Source of the DNA: Lingula anatina
Taxonomy: Eukaryota > Brachiopoda > Lingulata > Lingulida > Lingulidae
Length of the DNA stretch: 64,000 nt
Direction: 5' to 3'
Assembly: GCF_001039355.2 (NCBI RefSeq)
Contig: NW_019775780.1
Span: 248,001-312,000, forward strand
Part shown: one piece after another, positions 12,501 to 25,814 of the stretch
How the letters are laid out: every line of letters begins with the position of its first letter
How positions within the stretch are numbered: the stretch's first letter is position 1
Program-made: the position numbers and the translations under genes
Notes under the pieces: generated by a model
What the model saw: the letters and a program-made list of their open reading frames with translations, nothing else
Databases searched by the model: none
What the model was told of the DNA's origin: nothing

Positions 12501-15500
12501 CACCGAGAACGATTAGTCACTCTATATTTTCCCTGCATTATCGATATGAGGGTTCACTGCAAGAGAACTGGCAATTGCTAGGGCTAAAAGCCGGGAATGG
12601 AAATATATTAAACACCTGCATATTCGGGGAAAGCGGAGAGAGTAATCACATCTTTCTAAAATGTTACAGACAATATTTCGATACCAAGTAAGATTTTTAG
12701 AAACACAGCAAACTATGCACCTTTCATTCCCCTTTCAAGCCTACCAACGCCCCCCCCCCCCTCCACCTCTTTCACTTTGTTTACGTTAGTTTTACTGAAG
12801 GCGTCTTTAAAATCGACCAAAGTTTGCCTCACAGGCAGTCAATTAGCACGCTATTAAAGCTACCTTCAGTTACAACTGAAAGACAATTGTTTTTCCTGCA
12901 AGCAACGGATCACCGCATAATGGAATAGGTTTTGATTGCAAAAAAAGAGAGTAATCAATTTCAGCAACACTCTTTTTAGACAAGTCAGTCAAACAATTTC
13001 ACCCGAGGACTGCCATCGGTGAACGAAAGGTCTTGCCAAAGTGTAAACGTACCTGGGAATCAAGAGCGTATTACTCTGCCTTCTGATGAACGAAAGATAT
13101 TTTCAAGACATTTTTAAGGAAGATTATCGGCGACGAATTATAAACTTAGGCGAGAATAAAAATACCACAGTGTCATCAAGAATTTAACGCAAATTGGCAG
13201 TCTTGCTGAAATCTTGGTGTTTTCCATTACACTGCCTTGTGTGTAATGCGTATAAGTAGCAATAGTGTCAATATTTATATAATGTAACGCATTTATTAAT
13301 TTCCCCTTTATCATTTGTTTGTGCATATATATTAATTTACTCTAAATTATCTTCATGCTAAATTCGCTTCACCCTCTGTTGGCATATTCTACAGAATTCA
13401 GCAAACAAACGCATCATACTTAGATTATGAATGCGGGCAGTTTTCTAACAAATAAACGCTTAGAACCACAGCGATCACACGTTAACCGTGTTTTTTATCG
13501 TCTCAGGGCATGATATACAGTAGCGTGTAGATGTGCTCTCAGTTGAATATCAAGGTTTTCTAACTTAAAAGAAGAGAACTGATAAACTACCATTCTGAGA
13601 TTTGAGGTAACATGATTTTCTTGTGTACATCTGAATATTGATGATATTAATACAAGATCACAATATAATATAATATAATATAATTAATCTTACGAAATGC
13701 AATTTTACATTGAATATCTGGTAAACATGACCTAAGCCAGAATACGAGGTAAGGTATCAACAATCTTTCAACGATGTCATAACAAGAACCCCAACAAAAA
13801 TCACCTTAGTCGAAACTGCAAAGAGACCACACAATTTTCTTAATTCTATGCAGAGCCTGGTGCCAGGGCACGTGCTCGCACTCAAGGGGAGGTGAGACAG
13901 GTAGATCATTGTCGAGTTAAAAAAGACCACCTCAGCTTCGTTTTTTTCTCCAGTGACCGGCCAAGAATGTTCATTACTATTCCAGAATATAACGCGTTGC
14001 CGCTTTTGCAGGGGTTTGTTCTACACAGTATTATTTTAGACGGAAGATAAGTGGTTATTTTACTGCTTTAAAATGTATATTTTCAAATCAGTGTATTTCA
14101 GTAGTTTTGTCGGTTGATCATGTATTTTTAAATTTTAAAGAATCTAAAACTATGTGGTTTTACCTGTGACTTTTAACAATACGATGCAATCAAATTTGAT
14201 TTCAAAGATAATCTGACCGAATGCTAAAGTCCATACGATGTATTTTTTTAATTGCAAATCCAATCTTTCAATAAAAAGAAAACATCAGATTATGCTTAAA
14301 TGGTTGACAAACTGTGAAAAGAAATTATTGGGTTAGTTTGTAATGACGACAAAAACTATTCCTGCAGTACAGCACATTAGGGTTGATCAAGTGATGAAAA
14401 AGTAGAGCTTCATAAATTGCGTCACCTGTAAAATTTTGTTACCTATAAAACAATGTACTGTCTTTATAAGTAATAACTATCCTCTGACAATGTACAGGTT
14501 AGATTACTCAGGACTCAAGTTTAAATGTTGATTCATCATATTCTTATGTACATTGGGCAAATACAATGTATATAAACGTCCAACGCAATACTTAAAATTT
14601 TATTAGCATAAGTTATCTATATATAGGCCTATATAAAATCGTTGTTCTACTTACATTAACATATTTTTGTTCGGTGTATTTTCAGGGGCAGGTGTATAAG
14701 ATAAAATATATTGGCTTAGCAAAAGAAAAAGAAAAATAACTGGTAAAGAAAAAATCCGCAAGGAATATTTGTTCAAAAACAACGGGTCTTTTATTTAAAA
14801 AGAATACAATGCAACTTTGATGTCACTTTACAAAATTTTTTTCATGTTTTATAGAGTAACTTGCGTGCCACAGTTTGGATAGATTATCTTGTATAAAACG
14901 TACATATTCAAAAAGACAAATGTAACGTTATATTTTGAAGGTTTTTTCCAACCAATTAGCGCCCTTAATCTTAGAAATACATTACAATTGGTAAAACTTA
15001 AAATAATAAACATTCACCGTCGACTTGCAAGCCAGTCACGCAAAAATAGTAATTCTTATCCTCTGTTAAATTAATAATGTATGGAGTTACTAAGAAGATT
15101 AGATCAAAGGCAAAAAACAAAAGTTCATGTTCCTTAAAATGCCTAGGTTGTGTGAACTACATTGTACTGATATCATGTCTAATGGATAAAAAGAGCACTT
15201 AGATCATTTTAAAACGCGTTGATAGTAATTATAAAAATAACTTGCACTGAACTCTGTTCCCGTTCTTTTGATTGTAGGCCTACTTTTGCCTGTGTAAAGA
15301 GGGTAGAGAGCATGCCAGTCCACTCTTACTAACTAGTATTCTCAGCACAAATCTCGACCTCCCCCCATGCGGGGAGCTAACACGTCCTAATGGCAAATTA
15401 AAACAATTAATAGAGCAAATTTATTGACGCCTTCCCAAGTTGTTTGGTTAGGCTTGATCAGTAATTATAAATTAGCGTGGTGAGTTAATGAACTGACGGG

Positions 15501-17600
15501 TAAATTTGGCAGGAGAGAGAGAGAGAGAGTGAGAGTGGGAGGACAACGAAGAAAAACAAACAAAATAACGGGTGCATAATTGAGAGGTCACTAAAAGCCG
15601 TATAGAATAATCAAAACGTTTTATCATTATTGAACAACTTAATGGGGCGTTTATAATTTGCAAAACCTCTTCCGCGCTCATTATTTTTTCTTTGTGTGGT
15701 GTGCCTCTTGTATAAATGGATTGTTCCATCAGTTCCCTATCAGTTCCCCCTCACTAGCTCTCCATATCTTCCCGCACACATGTGGCAGCACAACCCGCCA
15801 AGTCACGCGAGAGCGAGACATGCACTGAATTAATAACACAAACAATACCTAAACGCACTTAAACACTGATCCACTAAAAGGATGAATGTTGCCATCACGC
15901 CATCAATTAGTCACATCAATTTCCATTCACAGATTCCAGTTCTTTGCTTAGTGATCTATCCCAAGCTCTTCTCATCCATCATCTTGAAGGCTGGCTCAAT
16001 TACCGATTAACCTAGCCTAGATATTTGCTATTATCGTTTCCATATTTTAAAGAAAATCCAACTAATATCCTCTATACACACGGTTAATAAAAGACATAAT
16101 TGCATTAAAAAGAACAAACGGTGCATTATTCCCTGCCCCTAAAATTGTATTACATTTTATAGATGCACTTTTTATCCAATTAAACCCACGTTAGTCTCTA
16201 TTTGTTCTGATGGTGTCTGGAAATTTTATATCTAATGTAATTAACTTTGTGTCCCTGTAATAAATTTTCATTAGTTACTTGTATAGATATGATTTTCGTG
16301 ATTTTCATAACAACACGTCAGATTTCACTAGGGGGCTTAATAGCTTTTAAATCTGGAAAATTGCGAAATTATCTTGTAAAGTTTGGAGTCGAGGGAGTTG
16401 CTTAAAAGGCTGTATGTAATGAAATAATTTACTGTATGTTCAGCGATGGGAGAAAAGCGAGCTATTGTCATCAGCAAGAAACACATTCAGCAACATAGTC
16501 TCAGCTAGCACAGCCAGTCAATGAAAAAAAGTTTCGTAACTGACATATGCATGTTGCTTGCGAAATAAGTCCCACGACGTTTTTGATAAAATATCGTTGG
16601 ATTTTAGAACGGGGGAAAAGCTGCAACTTTTGACATCGACGATTTTTCTTGTGCTTGAATTTGCCGACAATGAGTGTTCGGCTTTTATATACTGGAAACG
16701 TTTTATTTTCCTGAAAATTTCAACTCTTTTACCTTAACTTTCAAGCCATTCGCGTCATGGAGATAGAGACTGGTGAAATACAAGCGACAGTAAAAAGAGA
16801 AATTTAGAACGTGTGGCCGGTATTTTTCTCAACGGAATTAAAAAAGAGAAATGATTGTTAAAAAAAAAAGAGAAAGTTGTTAAATTTTCAGAATTTTTTT
16901 ATATTTGCAAATAGGTACATGTAAGTTCCGTATACAGTATACAGTAGTTCACTGCATTTCTTGTATTTTCAAATGCAAAGGTAGGCTAAAATGCAAGGTT
17001 GCTTCTAAAGCAGAAGTACGTACAATTAATATTGTTAAAAAGAGAAGATTTAAGATTAAAAACCTTTGACTTTGATCCACTTTTAATAATTAATTAAAGA
17101 TTTATTAAGTTTATTTAGGTACATGTATATATTGTATGTACATCCTTTCTATGTTGAAGCGGCACACGGGTCTTGTATACAATGCACGGGTTATGTTCAC
17201 TACTTTCAATTAATACAAACAAGAAAATGTACAGTTTAGTTTTCGTTATGGTATTGAGCAGGTAATAAAGGCGAAATAAAACCTGAGATCGAACTTAATA
17301 TACGTGTATAAGAATTTCGTAGTAATACAGTAGCCAAGAGAGGCATATAGTGTGGTTGAATAACATATACAAGTGAAATTAATGCTTTATAATTTGTCAA
17401 ACTTGGAATGTTTTTTCAAACTGATGCTTAAAAGCATCAGTAGACAGAAAGAGAGATTGAAAAAATGACATGAAATAAAATAATACTGATCCACATATCA
17501 ATCCTTTACGCAACTGTCATTGTCTTACATTATCAACATCAAAACTTATTTGATTCACGCTGATCTTTAAAATGGTCAATGTAACACATCACGGTGAGTC
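9512..17600. other. Long non-coding stretch after Emx
   Basis: The first few hundred bases are probably the Emx 3' UTR; AATAAA occurs at 9765-9770. The remainder is AT-rich, with a C run near 12750, a short TATAA tandem near 13663-13685 and a GA run near 15514. Open frames here (for example 9550-10014 and 11028-11414) lack ATG-linked coding character, conserved motifs and flanking splice sites. Homeodomain-type ATTA motifs are common, but not clearly beyond base composition. Enhancers of Emx could lie here, but sequence alone cannot show it. Confidence 0.6.
9765..9770 (+). promoter_or_regulatory. Candidate poly(A) signal of Emx
   Basis: AATAAA about 250 bases after the Emx stop codon. A second AATAAA lies about 45 bases downstream. 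Use is inferred. Confidence 0.4.
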
Positions 17601-20000
17601 TTAAAATTGACTTTCAAATCTTTCTATCCTTTCCATCATCTCTAGAGCACGCACACGCTGATTCAACTTTTCCACAACTTCGCCCATCGTTGGACGCTCG
17701 CGAGGGACCGCTGCCAGACAACCTTCCATCAGGTTGGTGACACCGAGAAGCTTTCCCAGCTTAGCACATTTCAGGATGAACCCGAAACTGTAAACGTCTG
17801 ACTTGGTAGAAAACTTCTGTCCCTCCCATATTTCTGGACCGTGTTGCGGAAATCGACGCTTGTACAGTTGCCTCAGACGGGGAATTACATAATGCCTGTA
17901 AGCATGTTGGGAGTTAGAAAAGCTCACTTTTCCAACGTCCACAAGATACACATCTGGATCTTGCTGAATTGCACCGGTGAGAACTATGTTCTTAAGATGC
18001 AAATCATTGAAGCACAGTCCCAGTTTGTGCAGTTTAGCTAATTTAACTGCTAGTTTTTGCATTAATCTGGCCCAGTGGAGCATGTTGCGCACGTTCACAG
18101 GTTGTCTTCGTGAAGCTGTGATAGCGGAATAGAGAGTGATGGTTCTCTGCTTCATTGTGTCCCCTACAAACTGAACCACCGCACCTACATTCAGGTGTCC
18201 TCTCATCCATCCAAACCTTACATTGCTTAAGTCCACGAGCCCAAAGAATTTCGGCACTATTCCAGTTTCACTGAGAGCTGCCAGTATGCGTGTCTCCCTT
18301 ACGGCGCATTCGAACTCTGTTGCCTTCTTGAATACCTTTATCGCCACAAGTGAACCGGATGTGTTTTCTTTTCCCAGAAACACCTTCCCAAACCTGCCTT
18401 CCCCCAGCAGGAGGCGCGTCGAGAAGAAGCCCCGTCGTAAAAAGTCGAGGCATGTCAACGGAAGAAACTTTGGAACATCTTCCACAACAAGACTGCGAGA
18501 GTCTCTTTCGTCTTTGATGGGAATGCTCTGTATTTGAGACACCAAATCTGTAATCACAATGCATACTTATCAGTAAAGGCGCAACATTACCACAAAACCC
18601 ATGGCCAGTAAATGTTTGTTGTGTTTGCGCGTTTGGGAGGTTGGGGGGGGGGGGGGGTAAATTTGGTCCCTCTTTTTCCAACTTAAATCGTTTCATATTT
18701 CCATAAGCTTGTTGACAGATGAGTATTTGTACTTGAGAAATACTGCGTTTTTCATATATGTGCATGCGTTCGTGCGTGTATTTTATATAACACATATATG
18801 GTCTTAACTATAAGCTTGTTTCGAGTCAACTTACCTTCATTGGTTTTAGCGTTTACTTCTTTATCACCATCTCTTATGCGTTGTTCAGAGGAATGAAGAG
18901 ACTAAATTGTACAAAGGAAAGAAAAAATGAAAATAATAAAAATAATTTTAAACAGAATTACAGATGTGAAATCTATAAAATAGAAGATTGCATGATGCAA
19001 TACAAATTACCAAAAAGTTATTCAAGATGAAAAAAGGGTGGGAAAAAAGTTGTAATAACTGACAGTCAGCTCTTACCTTATCTTCATAGTTCTTCCTTCT
19101 CTCCCTTCGGGATTTAGTTCTGATAGAATCACTTGTCTTTACTGAAAAAGCCACAGACATTGTTTCAACACAATCCTTAATTTTTTCCTGGCTATAAAAT
19201 CAAATTCTTTTTAATTCCTCCCTATTCCTAAATGTTCTTCACTGTCTTCTGCGCCTTGGGTCTTAAAGCTGCAGACTCGAATCTAATGCAGTATGCTTCC
19301 TGACAGGAAACTTTTTGGACATCTCTGTCGATTAACACTTATACCCTACGTATTTTAAGGGGGTAAACGGAAGTAACCTTATAAGTAGGTTTGCTTTGTC
19401 ATTTTCTGTTTATTTATTATCATTATTTTGCATGTTTTGCATGTAAAGACTCAAAATAATAATAAATAATAAATTACTACTTATCTAGGCTTTATTCGTG
19501 TCAAAAGTGCCCATTGGATATGACACAAGTGCTGAGATATTGAATGCCTTGATTTTATTTTACATCCTAAGGATCACTAAATGTCACTAAAATCAAGGTT
19601 TCTAACATCTCACGGTACTTCCGTTTAACACCCTCGAATTTAATATCAATTTCCACAATTTCTAGGTGTAAATTATGAATTCTTAATAATACATATTGAA
19701 AAGTGAAATGTTCAACTTACCACTTCCACACACGAACAGGTGAGTGAATATAGTGAGTGCATTTCTAACTCTCTGCCAAACAGAGGGGGGTCTGTTTCTA
19801 GACTTCTGCAAAACAGATTGACTTTGATTTTAGACAAAGCAAATTGATATTTCTTTAAGTTCAGAAAGTAGAAGAGATAGCCATTAAACGCATACATGTA
19901 GACCATCACTAGATTTAGCTATACGGCTGATATACATGTTTATTATTTTCTGTTTCAAAGACTACGTGTACATGTATTTGTCACCTACCGTTGACGGCAT
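17601..20000 (-). CDS. Atypical protein-kinase-like protein, five coding exons
   Basis: Minus-strand exons 20000-19989 (only ATG and three codons), 19805-19721, 19141-19077, 18901-18835 and 18547-17601 join in frame to 391 residues. The first ~95 residues are basic and Ser-rich. The kinase domain follows: glycine loop GEGRFGKV (125-132), the VAIK lysine (K147), a helix-C glutamate (E161), an HRD-like site reading FND (256-258) followed by LHLKN, a DFG-like site reading DVG (280-282), GPE in place of APE, DVYSFG, and RERP near the end. Lysine, glutamate, catalytic-loop aspartate and metal-binding aspartate are all kept, so activity is possible, but the HRD histidine and arginine and the DFG phenylalanine are replaced. 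The order of motifs resembles tyrosine-kinase-like families, but I do not recognise a specific orthologue. It is likely cytoplasmic; no clear signal peptide or membrane span is seen. Substrate unknown. Confidence 0.8.
18643..18657. repeat. Poly-G run
   Basis: Fifteen consecutive G on the plus strand, in the last intron of the kinase-like gene. Such a tract is prone to length error and G-quadruplex formation. Confidence 0.85.
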
Positions 20001-20807
20001 GATGGCGTGAATGTTCTTAATCTATTTCATATAAGTTAAAAGATTTCTGAATCTGATTCCACTGATATTTGGATATATACTGGTAACAGCACAACAGTTG
20101 TCATAGATACTAGGTTTTTTGTCTTGTGACGTCACACACACCTTTCACTTGACGAATACAACAATATCACATTGGTTTCAACAATAAGAAAGGTGTTATT
20201 GAAGACAGTGGTCTTTTTTTTTCCAACTGATAGATGAGATTCAAAGTAGTGCGGCCCATTACCATAAGAATATCGTCTAAGGTGCAAAAGGGTATTAACG
20301 AAATGTTAAAACTAAGGAATCAGATTTTTCTAGACGAAACATATAAAATTCAATAAATTAAAGGGTAATCTATTAATTGGTTAATTGTCCAAAAACGAAA
20401 AACCAAAAAAAAAAAAAAAACTTATCTTCTATCAAATTACATAAAAATCAACAGCGTTTAAAATTATGGATTTCTTAAAAATTAAAAGCAAGGAAAATGC
20501 ATTTAGAAACCAGTACATGCTTACAAAGTAGACTAAAGGAAATTGCCTAAAAATTTAACCCTAGTCCTCAGAGAGGAGCAGAAAAGACAGAGGTTTACCT
20601 CTGTTGTTGCCACAACATGATATTTTAGTCTGCTTTGGCCCAGGAGACACTTTTTACCCTGTAGAGCCAACTGGGAATGAGTTAGAGCAATAAAAACGGG
20701 TTTAAAGCAAGCTCCATGAACTTATATTACCTACATATGCAACGTCATTATTTTGCAAATATAATGCCAGACGGCCCACAATTTGACAAAAAACGCATCT
20801 GACGTGA

Positions 20808-21529
20808 GGGGCAAGTTGGCAGACTAAAATTAAATGCAATTAGTATCCCATGTAAACCCCATGAAATACATTTTCACACATTTTTTTTTTTTTTTGTTAA
20901 ATTGATTTTTAAAGTCTTTGCTGAATAAGTAGTTCAAAGGCAAATATATTAAGGTTTCTGTACGTTACGTACATATGTGTTGCAAGAACCCAAATATCTG
21001 TGCATCATATTTTTATTTAAGAATAATTTAATAATGGTATAAATAATGAATGATAAAGAATAATAAACTTCCATTAAAAACTGACAGTTTCAATCCTCAA
21101 CTGATATTACTTAAAATAAACAATGACTTTGCGTTAACAACGGTCTATAGCTGTGTTGCGCGCAAAGGATTGTGGTCTATATGAGGGTCCAACTTGCTCC
21201 GAGTTAAAGGGGCCAACTAGCCCCAGGTGCACATTTTTATTTTAAAGGGTTGCAGCCATTTTTGGTGCTAGAATGAACTACGATGATGCATTTCTGTGAA
21301 ACTTTAGTTTGATGCTCTGTACATATACTATATTCGATCACAACCTTATTTAAAAATCTATTTCATAAATTTACTTTTAGATGCAGAAATCTTTCATTTG
21401 GATTCACCGATAAAACCTTTATATGACCGACACTTTCTGAGCATTATTGGATACGATCCCTTTACAAAATGTGATCATTTTTTACCTCGTACATGCAGTT
21501 ACCTTTTCGTTGAGAGGCCAACTTACCCC
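20808..21529. mobile_element. Possible non-autonomous transposon remnant
   Basis: GGGGCAAGTTGGC (20808-20820) and the near-inverse GCCAACTTACCCC (21517-21529) face each other about 720 bases apart. Related motifs (GTCCAACTTGCTCC near 21187 and GGCCAACTAGCCCC near 21210) lie between them. No coding capacity and no clear target duplication is visible, so the limits are uncertain. Confidence 0.3.
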
Positions 21530-22268
21530 GGGGTCCAAATATAGCCCAGGTTTCCCAACATCTACCTGAGAACCTATGGAATTTAGTTTAGTTTGATGCC
21601 CTTATTGTGACGCAATTTTTACTGTATTCAGGTACTTCTTAGGACATTCTGAGAACGGTGCATCTCATTTTTTGAACCGTCAGTTTATACTTAGTTTTTT
21701 TTGCGGGTGAACTGACACAGCTACTGGCTTCTCTACTCATATTGTGGGATAAAGGATATGAGATATTGGATTATAAGATTTTTCGGTAATTTCTAGACGT
21801 CGCTCTCTCACCTAGATAATCCCAATTAACGCAGGATTTCGTAGAATCGTATTAATCAAGCAAGTCATCGACTGCATGCTTTATTATCACATCTGCCAAT
21901 AATGTAAATGTTATTTCCTTTAATTGGAAATCACGTAACAGACCCCTTTGAGACACTGTTTAAAGTTAATAGATAAGATGGTTTTAACTACAGCAATTCC
22001 ACAAGTCCTGTCTTTAAAATGTGATTCCATATCTGGACACTTCTTGTCCTTAGTCGAAAATCTACAAACATTGATTATTCACCTACTCATGTTGGTCCTC
22101 TATTAACACAAATTGAGAGAAACACATTACCACATCCTATTCATTGGTTTATTCACATGTGCCCTGAAGAAGAATATTTTACAAGATATGCCAGACAAGT
22201 GCAGAACATCAGATAACTTTTGTTGTTTGCACACATCTAACTTATTTTTGCTACATTACATTCTCTCT

Positions 22269-22300
22269 CACACACACATACACGCGCGCACGCGCGTGCG
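22269..22300. repeat. Alternating purine-pyrimidine CA/CG tract
   Basis: About 32 bases of strict CA, TA and CG alternation, a sequence type able to adopt Z-DNA. It lies just before the TAA microsatellite. Confidence 0.75.
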
Positions 22301-22310
22301 CCAACACACA

Positions 22311-22312
22311 CA

Positions 22313-22378
<66 letters not shown>
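22311..22378. repeat. (TAA)n microsatellite
   Basis: More than twenty uninterrupted TAA units. It yields a poly-isoleucine chance frame and is not coding. Confidence 0.95.
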
Positions 22379-22379
<1 letters not shown>

Positions 22380-24626
22380 TAAGGACGTGATCCTACGCAC
22401 ATACGGCCAATAGTGAAAACTTAAAGCAAAATTGTTTCATTATCGATTTACCTCAGATGTCATGGCTTTGCTTATCCATATAATCGTAAATATCCATAGA
22501 ATCTATAAACTGCTTTGGTTTACTATATATCTGTTTTGTTGAAAAACGAAATTTTCGGTTTCCAGACTACGGTCGTCGTGCAGATTTGTGACGTCACAAA
22601 CTTCGCGAGACATGCACAACAGTCTAACGTAACGTCAATAAGAGAATAAATAACGATTGAATTATGAAAGGACGACTAAGAAAAGATGCATATTTCCATA
22701 AATCAAATAAAAAGGTGTAAGAAGAATTCTACAATACCTCATGATTTTCAAGCAATGCTTTTCAAGAGTCATTATTAGATAGCTTGTTTAAATCATATAA
22801 TCATTTTCAATAACAAATCTCTTTTTGTTTTGACGCAAAAAAAATTCATCAGTCTCATGATTAGAGGAAGCTGATTTTGCACAAATATTTTGCCCGAGAG
22901 CTTTCATTAAAAATTTAACCATGATCAGGTCTGTAACACAATGCCTATATTTCATTTACAACGCTCATTGAGTACACCTACATGTAGTTACAGTTGGGAC
23001 GGATGGCCCTGCCGGGGAGACGTCAATCCTGGACCTATATTCGAGAAAATCGTCATTTTTTCAATTATGGGTTATTTAGAAATAATAATTATTATTATTA
23101 TGTTTTGATCAATGTTGGTAATAATTTTATGATTTGCTAGTAAGTCATTCAATTTTGAACTTTTCTGATTAAGTATAAATTGCATATTTGATTATTTTTG
23201 AATAGTTTTAAAAACTTAATGTTACGACAGGCCTATTGTTCAGTTTTCCTTTTCAACATTAAGAAGTGCTACAGTCATTTCTGGTCCTTATTTCCCCAGT
23301 TCTAAGTACTTTTAATTGAATGTGTTTCTTTCTAAAGAACAACAACTTATGCAGGAAGTGGCTCTACAACAACTTGGAAAATTAACTCGTGTTGTTTAGG
23401 TGGCTTGTCTTGGTTCTTTGTTTAGCATCGAAAGCTAGTATTTTGGTTGGTGTCTTACAGCTTTCGTATATTTTCCAAATTCCTTTGTTCTCTCTTAGCT
23501 TTTATATGGTTTAAGTGCAGCATTCACCAGTAATATAAATCGTCATTTTACAGGTAAGAGTTTCTTTTTCATTATGCACTGGAAGACGAGTGCTGAGTCT
23601 GTTTGTTTGTGAATTTTCTGGCATGTATCCTGTCCGCATTTAAAAATGTCCCCAAGTCGTACAGTATTTTCTGTGTCTATACATATCCCCCGAAGCTACT
23701 TATCATTCCCAATTTAGACCTTATAAAACGCAGAAACCCCTCAAATGAAAATACCCAATGTCGATATTTTGGTATTTCTGCACCCTATAAGTCTTTGATT
23801 TTCAATTTCAGTGTTTCTAATTTCTAAATTACTCTGTAAGTTCTGTGGTGAAATAGAGCAATGTCTCCGCCATTTAAATAAAATAGTTTCGCAATTCATA
23901 TACTAATTTTTTCAAAAAGCTTTTGTCAAAAACTTCATGCCCATTCAAATATTATGAGAGCTTCTAAAGGCTATTGCAAGGATGAATATTTGCTGTAATC
24001 CCATTATTCAGATAGCGCTAAACGTTATTGTAAAAATATCAGAAAATTAGTAAGCATATTCTTATATTAATTCCAGTATTATGGGAATTATTTACAAATA
24101 AATTTTTAATTAAAATGGTAGAAAACATTAAAATCCATGTGCAAGAACAAGTCAAGTATTGAATTGTGAAAAGGATAATTTTTTGTTTGTTTGTTTGTTA
24201 GGGGAAAGTTCAATTTTGCAAAAAAATCCAGAACATATACCTTTGATGTATACATTTATGAACAGTAGGGCAGTTTCTTAAAGTAAACAGTATTTTCCTC
24301 AGCTCTGTGCTACTAATAATTTGGAAATATTGAAAAGTCCTTTGTCCACACTCTGCCATCACTTCAGGGACTGATTTCTGGATTGCTTGCATTTCAAAAC
24401 TGTATCAAGATGGTTGACAGATGGCAAGCTTTGTCAGATGGTGAAAAATGAGATTGTTTTTGGCAACATAAATTCATGTCATTTAGAAGTTTAAAATGAT
24501 AAAAATGTATTACCAAGAATGAGTCCCTTATCTCTTATGCTTTGACCTCTTACCAGTTGCTTTCATAGCACATGCCCAAACTACAATACACATTTTTATT
24601 TAAGATTGGGAAAGAGTGGCATCAGA

Positions 24627-25814
24627 ATGTTGAAGATCTCTAGATTTGATCTAAAGTTGCCTGCAGAGCTTGTCCAGACTTGTGCTGCTCTGCGAGAAAG
24701 AGAGCTTGCCAAGTTTATAGCAACCAATAATGAAGGTAAATAATTTAGTAAGCTTATTTTTATTTTTATTATTATCCCAAACTACTACTACTAAAAACCT
24801 TTGCAGTTATCAATTATTGTAAATGCTTTTAAGTCCAAGGATGTCTTTTATTACTGAAAAAAAATTCATAAGTAGTTTAATGCCAAACAAAGTTTTTTTA
24901 ATGGACCATAGGTTAATTGGTTGAAAATTTTGACATCATTGCCTGTTGAAACTGTTCCTGTTCTTTCTTTTCTCTTTGGAGTATCTGGACAAAATTTCAT
25001 ACAAGAATGAAGTTTTTGTGTAATGACATTTCTTCATAATAAGTTGTTTTTTATAATGCTTATATCAAGCTATGATAATGTTGTTTCAGGTGAATTCCAG
25101 CATACCATAGAAGTGAAGAGTGAAAAGGAGCACTTTGTCAACTTTGAACTATCCAATTTGGAGATAACATTTAAAGATGGCAGATTTGTGGCCCAGATTG
25201 CCCAGGTTCTTAAAGTCTTTCAGGCGCCAGAACAGGAATCTCAGCAGCAACAGCCTGCACCATCACAACAACAGCCGAGTAATGTTGGAACAGTAACCTC
25301 ACGTGGTAGTTTTGAAAAGCAATCGCCAAATGTCACGCATTCAAATGAGAGACTTGTGTCCCCAACATCTGGTCCAGATGCCGTGAACTTGTTCAGAAAC
25401 ACACAGTATAGAAATTCAAAGGAAATCTCAGCATCTCAAAATGTTTCTCAGACTACCAGCGTGCAACCAAGACAGATGCCAAATACAGGTGTCAACTCAA
25501 ACACAGCCGAAGAAGAGGATGATGACATAATTGTAGTGAAAGATGAAGATATGATATCAAGGAGGTCGAAAAATGTAGCTGAAGTCACAATTGAGCCCTC
25601 TGCTGCAGGAGAGCCCAGCTCCTCTCAGCCTTCGCAGATATACCCTTATAGCTTATCACAAGTGCATTTGAATGCACCATCCACTATCACAAGTATGACA
25701 AACACAGAACAGTTAGTTCAACCTTCAACTTCTCAAGTGGGTTCTAACGTGCCACCTCCCCCAACCACACCAGGGCAAATGTTTCTTCACAGAAAGATGG
25801 CAAGGATGCAGCAG
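24627..25814 (+). CDS. Shared 5' exons of a multi-isoform zinc-finger locus
   Basis: Exons 24627-24735 and 25090-25814 code for 278 residues and end in phase 0 at a GTAAGA donor. The ATG at 24627 is the first in frame, but a further 5' exon cannot be excluded. Residues 1-80 form an ordered-looking region (starting MLKISRFDLKLPAEL) that I do not recognise; it is not a BTB/POZ domain. Residues 81-278 are disordered, rich in Gln, Ser and Pro. An acidic-flanked hydrophobic core DDDIIVVKDED (about 180-190) fits a SUMO-interacting motif, and VKDE (K187) and VKSE (K46) fit the SUMO acceptor consensus. The region ends FLHRKMARMQQ before the splice. It contains no zinc finger itself; DNA-binding parts would come from the downstream alternative 3' exons, all of which start in phase 0. 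The regulatory role is inferred from these fingers. Confidence 0.75.

Larger units (their letters stand above)
20001..24626. other. Intergenic stretch before the zinc-finger locus
   Basis: No coding exon is supported. It probably contains the kinase-like gene's promoter (just above 20000), a possible transposon remnant (20808-21529) and CA/CG and TAA microsatellites (22269-22378). A TTTTACAG/GTAAGAG junction near 23553 could be the donor of a non-coding first exon of the zinc-finger locus. Open frames at 22113-22382 and 23603-23827 are microsatellite or AT-rich artefacts. Confidence 0.55.

Noticed and set aside
15820-16300. Many ATTA/TAAT motifs, possibly a homeodomain-bound enhancer
   Set aside because: The count is only modestly above that expected for the base composition; no firm evidence.
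22113-22382. Open frame ending in a poly-isoleucine run
   Set aside because: Produced by the TAA microsatellite.
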